Source of the DNA: an uncultured Ruminococcus sp.
Lineage (GTDB): Bacteria; Bacillota; Clostridia; Lachnospirales; Lachnospiraceae
Direction of reading: 5' to 3'
Assembly (NCBI GenBank): GCA_904377845.1
Contig: CAJFGR010000001.1
Location: 49,387 to 113,386, forward strand
Length of the DNA stretch: 64,000 bases
Shown here: piece by piece, positions 44,758-53,612 of the stretch
Position numbering within the stretch: position 1 is the first letter of the stretch
Layout: every line of letters begins with the position of its first letter
The notes under the pieces: model-generated
Databases searched by the model: none
Seen by the model: the letters and a program-made list of their open reading frames with translations, nothing else
Told to the model about the DNA's origin: nothing
Made by a program: the position numbers and the translations under genes

Positions 44758-45459
44758 ATGCTGAATATCGCCATAGTAGAAGACAACCCTGTACATATGG
44801 AACATTTGCAGAAACTGCTGCCCGATGTAATGGAGGAGCCATTTACGGTATCCTCTTTTTCTTCCTGCAGTTCTTTTACAAAATCACTGGAAATTAACTC
44901 TGAACCGTTTGATCTGACTTTCATGGATATCGAGCTTGGTGAAGAGTCCGGTATCCGAACAGCCGAATATGCAGCAAAGGTCTGTCCCGGCCTTCAGATC
45001 ATCTACATCAGCCAGTATTTGAATTATATCAGCCCGGTATATGAGACAAAACATCTATATTTTATTTACAAGCCGGATCTCGACAAATACCTGAAAAAGG
45101 CTGTCGAAAGAGCCCTTGCTGTAATTCGGGATCAAAAATCCCAGATACTTGATGTTTCCTGGAACAAAGAAAAGTTCCACATCATAGAAAAAGATATTCT
45201 GTATCTGGAACGAGTCCTGCGAACAACAATAATATATACATCCCAGAATTCCTACCGATGTTCTGAAAAATTTTCTGCTTTGCTGCCCAGACTGAGAGAT
45301 ACTTTTGTGCAATGTCAGCAAAGTTTTGTCGTTAACCTTGATTTCGTATCATCTTTTAAGACATCCTCTCTCTGTCTCACAAACGGCAAAGAAATCCCCA
45401 TCAGCCGAAGATATCGGAACAGTGTAATGCAGGAACTGAACAGATTTTTCAGTATCTGA
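44758..45459 (+). CDS. LytTR-family response regulator
   Basis: A 233-residue regulator. The receiver domain (1-120) has the acidic pair VEDN near residue 8, phosphoacceptor Asp57 in LTFMDIEL, the Ser/Thr switch in IIYISQY and the conserved Lys of IYKPD. The C-terminal LytTR DNA-binding domain spans about 135-233 (ILYLERVLRTTIIYTSQ, then FVQCQQSFVVNLDFV and PISRRYRNSVMQEL). LytTR regulators of the AgrA/VirR class pair with AgrC-type kinases, which fits the upstream genes. It probably binds the 25-bp boxes upstream of the two sensors. It is the last gene of the locus. Confidence 0.92.
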   Translation: MLNIAIVEDNPVHMEHLQKLLPDVMEEPFTVSSFSSCSSFTKSLEINSEPFDLTFMDIELGEESGIRTAEYAAKVCPGLQIIYISQYLNYISPVYETKHLYFIYKPDLDKYLKKAVERALAVIRDQKSQILDVSWNKEKFHIIEKDILYLERVLRTTIIYTSQNSYRCSEKFSALLPRLRDTFVQCQQSFVVNLDFVSSFKTSSLCLTNGKEIPISRRYRNSVMQELNRFFSI

Positions 45460-45463
45460 ACTC

Positions 45464-45491
45464 TTGTCAAAAACAGATTTTGTGATAGAAT
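45464..45491 (+). promoter_or_regulatory. Candidate promoter of typA
   Basis: TTGTCA (45464-45469) and TAGAAT (45486-45491) are 16 bases apart, 56 bases before the typA start. It starts immediately after the response regulator stop codon. Confidence 0.55.
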
Positions 45492-45547
45492 AAGGAAGTT
45501 GCAGTTATAATTTTTGACATTATATAAGGAAAGAGTGTTAATTAAAT

Positions 45548-47374
45548 ATGAAAACAAAACGTGAAGATGTAAGAAATATTGCAATTATTGCCCATGTCGA
45601 TCACGGAAAAACAACGCTGGTCGACGAGCTGCTGAAGCAGAGCGGCGTATTCCGCGAGAATCAGGAAGTTGCCGAACGTGTCATGGATTCCAACGACATC
45701 GAGCGGGAAAGAGGTATCACGATCCTCTCAAAAAATACAGCCGTCCACTATAAAGGCGTAAAGATCAACATTATCGACACCCCGGGTCATGCAGACTTCG
45801 GCGGCGAGGTGGAGCGTGTCCTTAAAATGGTAAACGGCGTCATCCTCGTAGTAGATGCCTTTGAGGGAGCAATGCCCCAGACAAAGTTTGTTCTCAGAAA
45901 AGCGCTTGAATTAAGTCTTCCTGTCATCGTATGTATCAATAAGATCGACCGCCCGGAAGCACGTCCGGAGGAGGTAATCGATGAAGTTCTGGAACTCTTC
46001 ATCGACCTCGGCGCATCCGACGAACAGCTTGAATGTCCGTTTGTCTATGCCTCTGCCAAAGCGGGTGTGGCGGTTCTTGACCTCACGGACGAGGAGCGCG
46101 ACATGAAGCCTCTCTTTGAGACAATCCTGGACTACATCCCGGCTCCCGAAGGGGATCCGGATGCTCCGACACAGGTCCTCATCAGTACGATCGACTACAA
46201 TGAATACGTAGGCCGTATCGGTATCGGAAAGGTAGATAACGGAACGATTGCCGTTAATCAGGAAATGGTTCTCGTAAACCATCATGATCCGAACAAACAG
46301 GAAAAGGTAAAGATCAGCCGACTGTATGAGTTCGACGGTCTGGATAAAGTAGAAGTAAAAGAAGCGACCATCGGTTCCATCGTGGCGATCTCCGGTATCT
46401 CCGATATTTCCATCGGAGACACTCTCTGTTCTCCCGAGAACCCTGAACCGATCCCGTTCCAGAAGATCTCGGAACCTACCATTGCCATGCAGTTTATCGT
46501 AAATGACAGCCCTTTTGCCGGTCAGGAAGGCAAATATGTAACTTCCCGTCATTTGAGAGACCGACTGTTCCGCGAGCTCAACACCGATGTCAGTCTGCGT
46601 GTGGAAGAAATGGACAATACGGACAGCTTCAAAGTATCCGGACGCGGAGAACTGCATCTCTCTGTCCTCATCGAAAATATGCGCAGGGAAGGATATGAAT
46701 TTGCAGTCAGCAAGGCGGAAGTTCTCTATAAGACGGATGAAGACGGAAAGAAACTGGAGCCAATGGAACTGGCATACATCGATGTCCCTGATGAATTCAC
46801 CGGCGTTGTAATTGAAAAACTCGGACAGAGAAAAGGGGAACTCCGGAACATGAGCGCATCGAACGGCGGGTACACCCGTCTTGAATTCTCCATTCCGTCA
46901 AGAGGTCTTATCGGCTACCGCGGAGAATTTCTGACCGATACGAAAGGGAACGGAATTCTGAATACAAGTTTTGACGGCTATGCTCCGTACAAAGGGGATA
47001 TCCAGTACCGCAAGCAGGGATCACTGATTGCATTTGAGACAGGCGAAGCCGTAACTTACGGCCTGTACAGCGCTCAGGAACGCGGCACACTGTTTATCGG
47101 TCCCGGAGAGAGAGTATACGCAGGTATGGTTATCGGACAGAACGGCAAAGCCGAGGATATTGAACTCAACGTCTGCAAGACAAAACATCTTACCAACACC
47201 CGTTCCTCCAGTGCCGACGAAGCGCTCCGCCTCACACCGCCGCGTATCTTAAGTCTGGAACAGGCGCTTGACTTTATCGACACGGACGAGCTGCTCGAAG
47301 TAACTCCGAAATCACTGCGCATCCGTAAGAAAATACTGGATTCGAGAATGCGCAAAAGAGCAAACATGAAATAA
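45548..47374 (+). CDS. typA: Ribosome-associated GTPase TypA/BipA
   Basis: A 608-residue translational GTPase that acts on the ribosome in stress and 50S assembly. G-domain motifs: G1 AHVDHGKTTL, G2 with the RGIT segment (ERGITILSKN), G3 DTPGHADFGGEV, G4 NKIDRPEARPEE and G5 SAKAG. The EF-G-like domains and the TypA-specific C-terminal domain (GTLFIGPGERVYAGMVIGQN) follow. Length is normal. The promoter is separate from the kinase locus. Return to higher G+C and ordinary codon use marks the right edge of the accessory stretch. Confidence 0.96.
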   Translation: MKTKREDVRNIAIIAHVDHGKTTLVDELLKQSGVFRENQEVAERVMDSNDIERERGITILSKNTAVHYKGVKINIIDTPGHADFGGEVERVLKMVNGVILVVDAFEGAMPQTKFVLRKALELSLPVIVCINKIDRPEARPEEVIDEVLELFIDLGASDEQLECPFVYASAKAGVAVLDLTDEERDMKPLFETILDYIPAPEGDPDAPTQVLISTIDYNEYVGRIGIGKVDNGTIAVNQEMVLVNHHDPNKQEKVKISRLYEFDGLDKVEVKEATIGSIVAISGISDISIGDTLCSPENPEPIPFQKISEPTIAMQFIVNDSPFAGQEGKYVTSRHLRDRLFRELNTDVSLRVEEMDNTDSFKVSGRGELHLSVLIENMRREGYEFAVSKAEVLYKTDEDGKKLEPMELAYIDVPDEFTGVVIEKLGQRKGELRNMSASNGGYTRLEFSIPSRGLIGYRGEFLTDTKGNGILNTSFDGYAPYKGDIQYRKQGSLIAFETGEAVTYGLYSAQERGTLFIGPGERVYAGMVIGQNGKAEDIELNVCKTKHLTNTRSSSADEALRLTPPRILSLEQALDFIDTDELLEVTPKSLRIRKKILDSRMRKRANMK

Positions 47375-47405
47375 GTGATTCGTTCTATACATTAATGCTG
47401 TTCCA

Positions 47406-47414
47406 TGCTATAAT
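47406..47414 (+). promoter_or_regulatory. Extended -10 promoter of hpf
   Basis: TGC followed directly by TATAAT (47406-47414) is an extended -10, 68 bases before the hpf ATG. No good -35 is seen. Confidence 0.5.
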
Positions 47415-47482
47415 ATTTACATAATACATACACATATTTAACATATGTTTATGTATAATATGATCAAAAGGAGTTGAACAGT

Positions 47483-48040
47483 ATGAATTATATCATCAGC
47501 GGAAAAAACATTGAAGTAACACAGGGCCTCAAAGATGCAGTTGAGCAGAAGCTGGGAAAGCTTGAGAGGTATTTCACTCCTGAAACAGAAATCATCGTAA
47601 CCTTGAGCGTAGAGAAAGGGCGCCAGAAAATCGAGGTGACAATCCCCGTTAAAGGGAACATTATCCGTTCGGAACAGACAAGCAATGATATGTATGTATC
47701 CATTGATCTTGTAGAGGAGGTCATTGAACGTCAGCTCAGAAAATACAAGAACAAGCTGGTTGCCAAGAATCAGGGACATCCCACTTCGGCGGCTCCGACC
47801 GGAAGCATACGGAAAGAATTCATCGATTCCGAAGAAGAATCTCCGGAAGATGACGAGATCCGCATCGTCCGCACAAAGAAATTCGGCATCAAACCCATGT
47901 ACCCGGAAGACGCCTGCCTTCAGATGGAACTTCTGGGACACAGCTTTTTCGTATTTTCCAATGCAGAGACTGAAGAGGTCAATGTAGTATATAAGAGAAA
48001 TGACGGCTCTTTCGGACTGATCGAACCTGAATTTTCATAA
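47483..48040 (+). CDS. hpf: Long ribosome hibernation-promoting factor
   Basis: A 185-residue HPF of the long form, which dimerises 70S ribosomes into inactive 100S particles. The N-terminal S30AE domain (MNYIISGKNIEVTQGLKDAV to about residue 100) is joined by a linker to a C-terminal dimerisation domain (RTKKFGIKPMYPEDACLQME, then FVFSNAETEEVNVVYKRNDG). The start is ATG 47483, 9 bases after AAAAGGAG, not an upstream TTG at 47474. A strong terminator follows 19 bases after the stop. Confidence 0.95.
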   Translation: MNYIISGKNIEVTQGLKDAVEQKLGKLERYFTPETEIIVTLSVEKGRQKIEVTIPVKGNIIRSEQTSNDMYVSIDLVEEVIERQLRKYKNKLVAKNQGHPTSAAPTGSIRKEFIDSEEESPEDDEIRIVRTKKFGIKPMYPEDACLQMELLGHSFFVFSNAETEEVNVVYKRNDGSFGLIEPEFS

Positions 48041-48058
48041 GTATTACCAAACATACGT

Positions 48059-48125
48059 ACCGCCTGTGAAACGGACTTCATGATTCACTCATGGACAGCC
48101 GCTTTCACAGGCGGTTTCATATTTT
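48059..48125. terminator. Intrinsic terminator between hpf and yigZ
   Basis: A perfect 13-bp inverted repeat (ACCGCCTGTGAAA at 48059-48071 and TTTCACAGGCGGT at 48113-48125) with a 41-base loop. It ends in TTCATATTTT on the + strand and separates two convergent genes. Confidence 0.7.
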
Positions 48126-48155
48126 AACGGTTTATTTTTCTTTACAGACTCTTTC

Positions 48156-48809
48156 TTATGCGTCCAGAATCTCAACGCCCTGCTCTGTCCGTGCAAACCA
48201 GCATTCCCCTTTGTTCTCTATTACAGCCTGTCCGTTCGTTCCTTCCATCACTTCTTTCTCAAAAGCGCCTCTTTCCTCCTCCGGTACAAGCAGAGAAATG
48301 ACTACCCTGTCGGTATAAGCAGTGTCCTGTACATACAGGTCTCTGCTCGCAATAAGGTACTGAATCTTTCCGAGACCGGTATAATCGGTATGTATAGCCA
48401 GCTTATATCCGAAAATCCGGGTGATAATAACAGTATCAGAAAGTGCGGCGGCAGATGCGGCCGTATATGCACGAACCAGCCCTCCTGTTCCGAGAAGGGT
48501 TCCTCCGAAATATCTTGTCACTACAACAAATACATTTGTCACATTTCTTCCCCGTATCACCTCAAGAATCGGTTTTCCCGCCGTGCCGGACGGTTCTCCG
48601 TCATCGCTCATCCTCTCTGAAGCGGGATTTCTTCCGATCACATAAGCCCAGCAGTGATGTCTGGCATCCCAGTAGCGCTTTTTTACTTCCTCAAGATAAA
48701 TAAACGCCTCCTCCTCGGAGACGACCGGATAAACCTCCGCGATAAAACGTGATTTTTTCTCTGTGTACTCTCCTTTTCCACCCCTGTACACTGTATCATA
48801 TCTGTCCAT
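48156..48809 (-). CDS. yigZ: YigZ/IMPACT family protein
   Basis: A 217-residue protein of the YigZ (UPF0029, IMPACT) family. The N-terminal domain carries the family segments DARHHCWAYVIGR, SDDGEPSGTAGKPILEVI and VVVTRYFGGTLLGTGGLVRAY; the C-terminal ferredoxin-like domain (about 135-217) is more variable. Family members have been linked to ribosome or nucleotide-metabolism roles, but bacterial function is not settled. It is convergent with hpf and divergent from the PBP gene. No unusual features. Confidence 0.92.
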   Translation of the reverse strand: MDRYDTVYRGGKGEYTEKKSRFIAEVYPVVSEEEAFIYLEEVKKRYWDARHHCWAYVIGRNPASERMSDDGEPSGTAGKPILEVIRGRNVTNVFVVVTRYFGGTLLGTGGLVRAYTAASAAALSDTVIITRIFGYKLAIHTDYTGLGKIQYLIASRDLYVQDTAYTDRVVISLLVPEEERGAFEKEVMEGTNGQAVIENKGECWFARTEQGVEILDA

Positions 48810-48959
48810 CAGCCCCTCCTTTCAGTCAAAAAGCACACCTTATAAATTAACTATATTATCTTATCAAAAAATGTAGAAAATATGAAGATTTTATTTTTAT
48901 CTTTATTTATATGCACATATTTGATATAATCATGGGAGTTGAAAAGGAGGATGTTATTC

Positions 48960-51563
48960 GTGAATTACGGGAAAAGAAACCTTTCCAAAAGAAAGAAAAA
49001 GCTTTCTTCAAAAAAAAGAATGAAAAAGAAACGCGTAGGTGTACGGTTCTTTAAAGCCCTTATCATTTGTATACTCCTTCTGGGAATTATATGTGTCATC
49101 GGGGGAGCGATCTTCGCAAAAAAGATCATCGACAATACCCCCGCCGTCACGGCAGACGACATACTCCCGCAGGGATATACAACTAATATTACCGATCAGA
49201 GCGGAACCGTAGTAGAAACTCTGAAGGATTCCGACTCCAACCGTATATATAAAACATATGAGGAGATCACGGCCAACTCCGAATATCTTCCTCATGCATT
49301 TGTAGCGATTGAGGACGAACGTTTTTATGAACACAACGGAATCGACCTCCAGGGTATCATCAGAGCCGGTGTCGTCGGAGTTACCAACGGTTTCAACTTT
49401 ACCGAGGGTGCCAGCACCCTGACGCAGCAGCTGATTAAAAATAACGTATTCCCTGACTTTGTCAATGAGGAGACATTTTTTGATAAAGTAGAGCGTAAGC
49501 TGCAGGAACAGTATCTTGCCCTTCAGATCGAAAAAGAGATGGACAAAAACGAGATACTGGAAGCCTACATGAATACAATCAACCTCGGACAGGGCTGTCT
49601 GGGAGTCGAGACAGCTGCCCAGCGCTACTTTAACAAATCGGCAGCGGATCTGACACTCTCCGAAAGCGCAGTCATTGCGGCGATTACTCAGAATCCGACT
49701 CTCTATGATCCGGTAACCAATCCGGACCAGAATGCTCAGCGCCGTGAAAAAGTTCTGGGAAATATGCTGGATCAGGGATATATCAATCAGACTGAGTATG
49801 ATGATGCAATGGCCGATCCGGTGTACGACCGGATTCAGCAGACTGCGGCCGCAACCGAGGATACAACGCCTTACTCCTACTTCACAGACGCACTGATTGA
49901 AGACGTGATCCGTGATCTCCGTGAGGAGAAAGGATATTCCGAGACACAGGCTTACAATCTTCTGTATACCGGAGGACTCACAATCCGATCCACACAGGAT
50001 ATGTCCATTCAGGAAATTTGCGACGAAGTGACAAGCGACGAAAGCTACTATCCTGCAACGGAATACGGACTTGAATTTGCTCTTACGATCCACCGGGCCG
50101 ATGGATCGGTCGAGAACTACAGTAAGGAAAACCTCGCCACATATATCCGTGAAACCCATAACGACAATAATCCGCTCGTATTCTCCTCCAGAGAAGAGGC
50201 GGAACAGAGGATCGAAGAATACAAGAGTACTCTGAACATTAATACAGAGGCAGGCGATATTGTTGATCAGAATTACACAATCACCCTGCAGCCTCAGGTA
50301 TCTTTCGTAGTCATGGATCAGTATACCGGCCAGGTAAAAGCTATTGTGGGCGGACGCGGAGAGAAGACCGGAAACCTTACGTTTAACCGGGCTACAGATG
50401 ACAAACAGCAGCCGGGATCCTGTTTCAAGATCTTGTCCACATATGCTCCTGCTCTTAACGAAGACAAGATTACTCTTGCGACAATCAAGGTAGATGAGCC
50501 CTACAAATACGAAAGCGGGCAGGTCGTTCACAACTCTTACAGTGGATACCGCGGGGCTATGACAGTCCGCAATGCAATCAAACAGTCAGTCAATACAATT
50601 GCCGTAGAAACACTTACCGAAGACGTGGGGCCCAAAACCGGTTATGAATATCTGGAGCAATTCGGATTCTCAACATTAACGGATGCCGATATCACTCAGG
50701 CAATGGCTCTCGGCGGAATTACAGACGGTGTATACAACATCGAGCTGACTGCCGCATTTGCATCTATCGCCAACAGCGGCACCTATACAGAGCCGGTGCT
50801 GTACACCGAGATTCTCGACCATGACGGCAATGTCCTGATCGACAACTCCGCACCGGCCACCCATGAAGTGATTAAAGATTCTACTGCTTATCTCCTGACA
50901 AGTGCGATGGAGGATGTAGTAAACGGCGGTACAGGTACATCGGCAAACCTGAGCAATATGACAACAGCCGGTAAGACAGGTTCAACAGATGATTATGCAG
51001 ACCGCTGGTTTGTAGGATTTACTCCTTACTATACGGCAGGTATCTGGGGCGGTTATGACTCCAACAAATCTATGGAAGGATATGGTTCATGGCATCTGGC
51101 AATCTGGAATGCAATCATGGAACGTGTTCATGACGGACTTCAGGACAAAGACTTCGAGATGCCGTCTTCCGTAGTAAGGAAGAGCATCTGTACAGAAAGC
51201 GGACTTCTGGCAGTAAGCGGATGCCCGTCCAGAACCGACTATTTTGACAAAGATTCCTTGCCAACTCAGAGCTGCTCCGGTCACAGAAGCAGAAGGGATT
51301 CGGATGATGAAGAAAATACCGACACACCGGATACCAATACCGACAACAGCAATGGTAATACTGGCGGCAATACAGACACCAATACCGGCGGTAATACCGA
51401 TACCGGAACAGGCGGCAATACCGGCGGCGGCGATACCGGCGGCGGTAATACGGGCGGCGACGCCGGCGGCGGTAACACCGGCGGTGGCGACACTGGCGGC
51501 GGTAATACGGGCGGCAACACCGGCGGCGGTAACACTGGCGGTGGCGAGTCCCCTGCCGAATAA
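48960..51563 (+). CDS. Class A penicillin-binding protein with Gly-rich tail
   Basis: A bifunctional peptidoglycan glycosyltransferase and transpeptidase of 867 residues. Order: basic cytoplasmic tail, one membrane helix (FKALIICILLLGIICVIGGA), glycosyltransferase domain with EDERFYEHNGID and GASTLTQQLIKN, then transpeptidase with SxxK in QPGSCFK, SxN in QSVNTIAV and KTGS. The last about 75 residues are Thr/Asn/Asp then (T/N/D)GGG repeats, outside the cell. The start is GTG 48960: AAAGGAGG (48943-48950) lies 9 bases upstream, and an earlier TTG at 48939 would be too close to it. A terminator follows. Confidence 0.92.
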   Translation: MNYGKRNLSKRKKKLSSKKRMKKKRVGVRFFKALIICILLLGIICVIGGAIFAKKIIDNTPAVTADDILPQGYTTNITDQSGTVVETLKDSDSNRIYKTYEEITANSEYLPHAFVAIEDERFYEHNGIDLQGIIRAGVVGVTNGFNFTEGASTLTQQLIKNNVFPDFVNEETFFDKVERKLQEQYLALQIEKEMDKNEILEAYMNTINLGQGCLGVETAAQRYFNKSAADLTLSESAVIAAITQNPTLYDPVTNPDQNAQRREKVLGNMLDQGYINQTEYDDAMADPVYDRIQQTAAATEDTTPYSYFTDALIEDVIRDLREEKGYSETQAYNLLYTGGLTIRSTQDMSIQEICDEVTSDESYYPATEYGLEFALTIHRADGSVENYSKENLATYIRETHNDNNPLVFSSREEAEQRIEEYKSTLNINTEAGDIVDQNYTITLQPQVSFVVMDQYTGQVKAIVGGRGEKTGNLTFNRATDDKQQPGSCFKILSTYAPALNEDKITLATIKVDEPYKYESGQVVHNSYSGYRGAMTVRNAIKQSVNTIAVETLTEDVGPKTGYEYLEQFGFSTLTDADITQAMALGGITDGVYNIELTAAFASIANSGTYTEPVLYTEILDHDGNVLIDNSAPATHEVIKDSTAYLLTSAMEDVVNGGTGTSANLSNMTTAGKTGSTDDYADRWFVGFTPYYTAGIWGGYDSNKSMEGYGSWHLAIWNAIMERVHDGLQDKDFEMPSSVVRKSICTESGLLAVSGCPSRTDYFDKDSLPTQSCSGHRSRRDSDDEENTDTPDTNTDNSNGNTGGNTDTNTGGNTDTGTGGNTGGGDTGGGNTGGDAGGGNTGGGDTGGGNTGGNTGGGNTGGGESPAE
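51353..51549 (+). repeat. Gly/Asn/Thr codon repeat in the PBP tail
   Basis: Imperfect 15-bp units built on ACCGGCGGCGGTAAT encode TGGGN or TGGGD, with longer variants at the start (NTGGNTD). This tract is in the extracellular tail. The wobble positions differ between units, so it is not a perfect microsatellite. Confidence 0.8.
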
Positions 51564-51593
51564 AATTAACTAAATGATACTGTCATAACAAAA

Positions 51594-51631
51594 AGCCTCT
51601 TCCCGAAGCATATAACTTACGGGAAGAGGCT
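51594..51631. terminator. Bidirectional intrinsic terminator between PBP and glucokinase
   Basis: A perfect 12-bp inverted repeat (AGCCTCTTCCCG at 51594-51605 and CGGGAAGAGGCT at 51620-51631) is flanked by AAAA on the left and CTTATTTATTTTT on the right. It serves the convergent PBP and glucokinase genes. Confidence 0.85.
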
Positions 51632-51675
51632 CTTATTTATTTTTCAATATTATCTAATCTGTAAAGCCGGATATA

Positions 51676-52614
51676 CTACTCATTGTCCAGAACAAGCTTA
51701 GCTGCTCCGCAGATACCTGCATCATTTCCCAGCCTGGCAAGAACAAATCTCACATTTTTATTTGCAAAGAATGCACGTTCCATGTATGGTTCCCTTATGT
51801 AGGGGATCAGTACTTCTCCTGCCTTTGAAACACCGCCGCCGATGACGAATACCGCAGGATCTGTCACTGCAGCCAGATTTGCAAGTGCATATCCCAGATA
51901 TTTTCCGAATACAACCGCAATTTCCTTTGCAACCTCATCTCCTGCTTTGACTGCATCAAAGACATCCTTTGCCGTTACATCCTGCTTATTCAAAATCGTG
52001 GGGCGCATCTCCTGTCCCAGTTTCTGCTTTGCCAGGCGGACGATCCCCGTTGCCGAAGCATACTGTTCAAGACATCCTCTGTTTCCACAGCCGCAGTGAT
52101 CTGTCTCTTCATAATTCACACAGAGATGCCCTATCTCGCCGCCGGCTCCGTTTGCGCCGACAAGCATCTTACCGTCAATGATTACTCCGCCGCCGACACC
52201 GGTGCCAAGCGTAACCATAATCATATTCTTCTCGCCTTCTCCGCCGCCTTTCCACATTTCTCCGAGAGCAGCTACATTAGCGTCATTTCCGATATAAGAT
52301 GTCAGACCTGTCAGCTCTTCCAGCTCTTTCTTCACTTCCTTGTAGGTCCATCCGAGGTTGGCGCTTCCGTTTACAACACCGTCTGCAGTCACAGGAGCCG
52401 GAACTCCCGCGCCGATTCCAATGACATCATTCTTATTCAATTTGTGTTCCTCGAGTTTCATTTCAATGGAAGCAGCGACATTCGGAAGAATCGCTTTTCC
52501 TTCCTCGGATGTGTCCGTGGTTATCTCCCACTTGTCAAGGATCATTCCGGACTCTTCAAAGAGTCCCATCTTAACCGTAGTTCCTCCGATATCCACCCCA
52601 AAACAATACTTCAT
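51676..52614 (-). CDS. glcK: ROK-family glucokinase
   Basis: A 312-residue sugar kinase. The phosphate loop VDIGGTTVKMGLF opens the protein, GNDANVAALGE holds the sugar-binding and catalytic Asp region, and the ROK zinc motif is CGCGNRGCLEQYAS. The ATP loop GTGVGGGVIIDG follows. It is a bacterial glucokinase of the GlcK type rather than a repressor, since no DNA-binding domain is present. It is downstream of hprK by 24 bases, linking it to carbon-catabolite control. Confidence 0.93.
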   Translation of the reverse strand: MKYCFGVDIGGTTVKMGLFEESGMILDKWEITTDTSEEGKAILPNVAASIEMKLEEHKLNKNDVIGIGAGVPAPVTADGVVNGSANLGWTYKEVKKELEELTGLTSYIGNDANVAALGEMWKGGGEGEKNMIMVTLGTGVGGGVIIDGKMLVGANGAGGEIGHLCVNYEETDHCGCGNRGCLEQYASATGIVRLAKQKLGQEMRPTILNKQDVTAKDVFDAVKAGDEVAKEIAVVFGKYLGYALANLAAVTDPAVFVIGGGVSKAGEVLIPYIREPYMERAFFANKNVRFVLARLGNDAGICGAAKLVLDNE

Positions 52615-52638
52615 AGCTCTGCACTCCTTTCGGCACTT

Positions 52639-53571
52639 TTATTTTTTCTTTTTCGTGATATTCTCCTGAACCCTCTTATAAAGCTCCTGAGCCGCGTTGT
52701 ATCCCATCTGTTTCTGTCTGTGGTTGACAGCCGCAGACTCTACAATGATAGCCAGATTTCTTCCCGGACGAATCGGAATCCGGTGACATACCACCTTGTT
52801 TCCGAGGAACTCTGTATATTCCTCCTCCAGGCCGAGACGGTCGTATTCCTTATCACGGCTCCAGTCTTCCAGGGTAATTACAAGATCGATATTCTGTGTC
52901 TCTCTTATGCTCTGGACACCGAACATGGATCTTACATCCACAATACCGATACCTCTGAGCTCAATAAAGTGCTTTGTAATCTCCGGCGCCGTACCTACAA
53001 GCGTCTCATCGCTCACCTTTCTTATCTCAACTACATCGTCTGTCACAAGACGGTGTCCTCTCTTAATCAGCTCAAGCGCAGCCTCGCTCTTTCCGATGCC
53101 GCTCTCTCCCATAATCAGCACGCCTACACCGTATACATCCACGAGCACGCCGTGGATAGAAATGCACGGAGCCAGCCGGACATTCATCCAGCGGATGATC
53201 TCTGCCATGAAATCTGACGTCTGCTTCGTGGTATTGAAGATCGGCACGCCATATTTAACAGCCGTCTTAAGGAAGCTTTCCTCCGGCATAATATCCCGGC
53301 AGAACACAATACAGGGGATCGGGTGCTGCAGCAGCTTTTCATAAGTCTCCTGGCGCTGCTCTTCACTCAGCGTCTGAACATATCTGTTTTCCACATTTCC
53401 GATGATCTGTACTCTGTTTGAATCAAAACGGTCATAAAAACCTGCAAGCTGCAGTGCCGGACGGTTGACATCCGGTACATTAACCACCTTTTCAACCATA
53501 TCAACTTCAGGTGTGAGATTTTTCAGATTCATTTTTTCTGCAATCTCACTTAACTTTATACCTTGTCCCAT
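52639..53571 (-). CDS. hprK: HPr kinase/phosphorylase
   Basis: A 310-residue bifunctional enzyme that phosphorylates and dephosphorylates HPr Ser46 to control carbon-catabolite repression. The Walker A loop GESGIGKSE and the following GHRLVTDDVVEIR lie in the C-terminal catalytic domain, with ELRGIGIVDVRSMFG and the family signature near IPIRPGRNLAIIVE. The start is ATG 53571, shortly after GGAGA; an upstream GTG (53586) is less likely. It lies between uvrC and glcK, a common Clostridia order. Confidence 0.95.
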   Translation of the reverse strand: MGQGIKLSEIAEKMNLKNLTPEVDMVEKVVNVPDVNRPALQLAGFYDRFDSNRVQIIGNVENRYVQTLSEEQRQETYEKLLQHPIPCIVFCRDIMPEESFLKTAVKYGVPIFNTTKQTSDFMAEIIRWMNVRLAPCISIHGVLVDVYGVGVLIMGESGIGKSEAALELIKRGHRLVTDDVVEIRKVSDETLVGTAPEITKHFIELRGIGIVDVRSMFGVQSIRETQNIDLVITLEDWSRDKEYDRLGLEEEYTEFLGNKVVCHRIPIRPGRNLAIIVESAAVNHRQKQMGYNAAQELYKRVQENITKKKK

Positions 53572-53612
53572 AGATTCTCTCCTCACTTTCTCCTGTTCTT
53601 TTTATCATATCA

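Noticed and set aside
49008..50531. Open frame of 507 codons on the - strand within the PBP gene
   Set aside because: It is antisense to the transglycosylase and transpeptidase motifs of the PBP; no start site or family features.
51353..51549. Short regular repeats that could suggest a CRISPR array
   Set aside because: The units are 15 bp without spacers, in frame with the PBP gene and encode Gly-rich peptide.
52096..53217. Open frame of 373 codons on the + strand across glcK and hprK
   Set aside because: It spans two real genes and their intergenic gap in antisense, without support.
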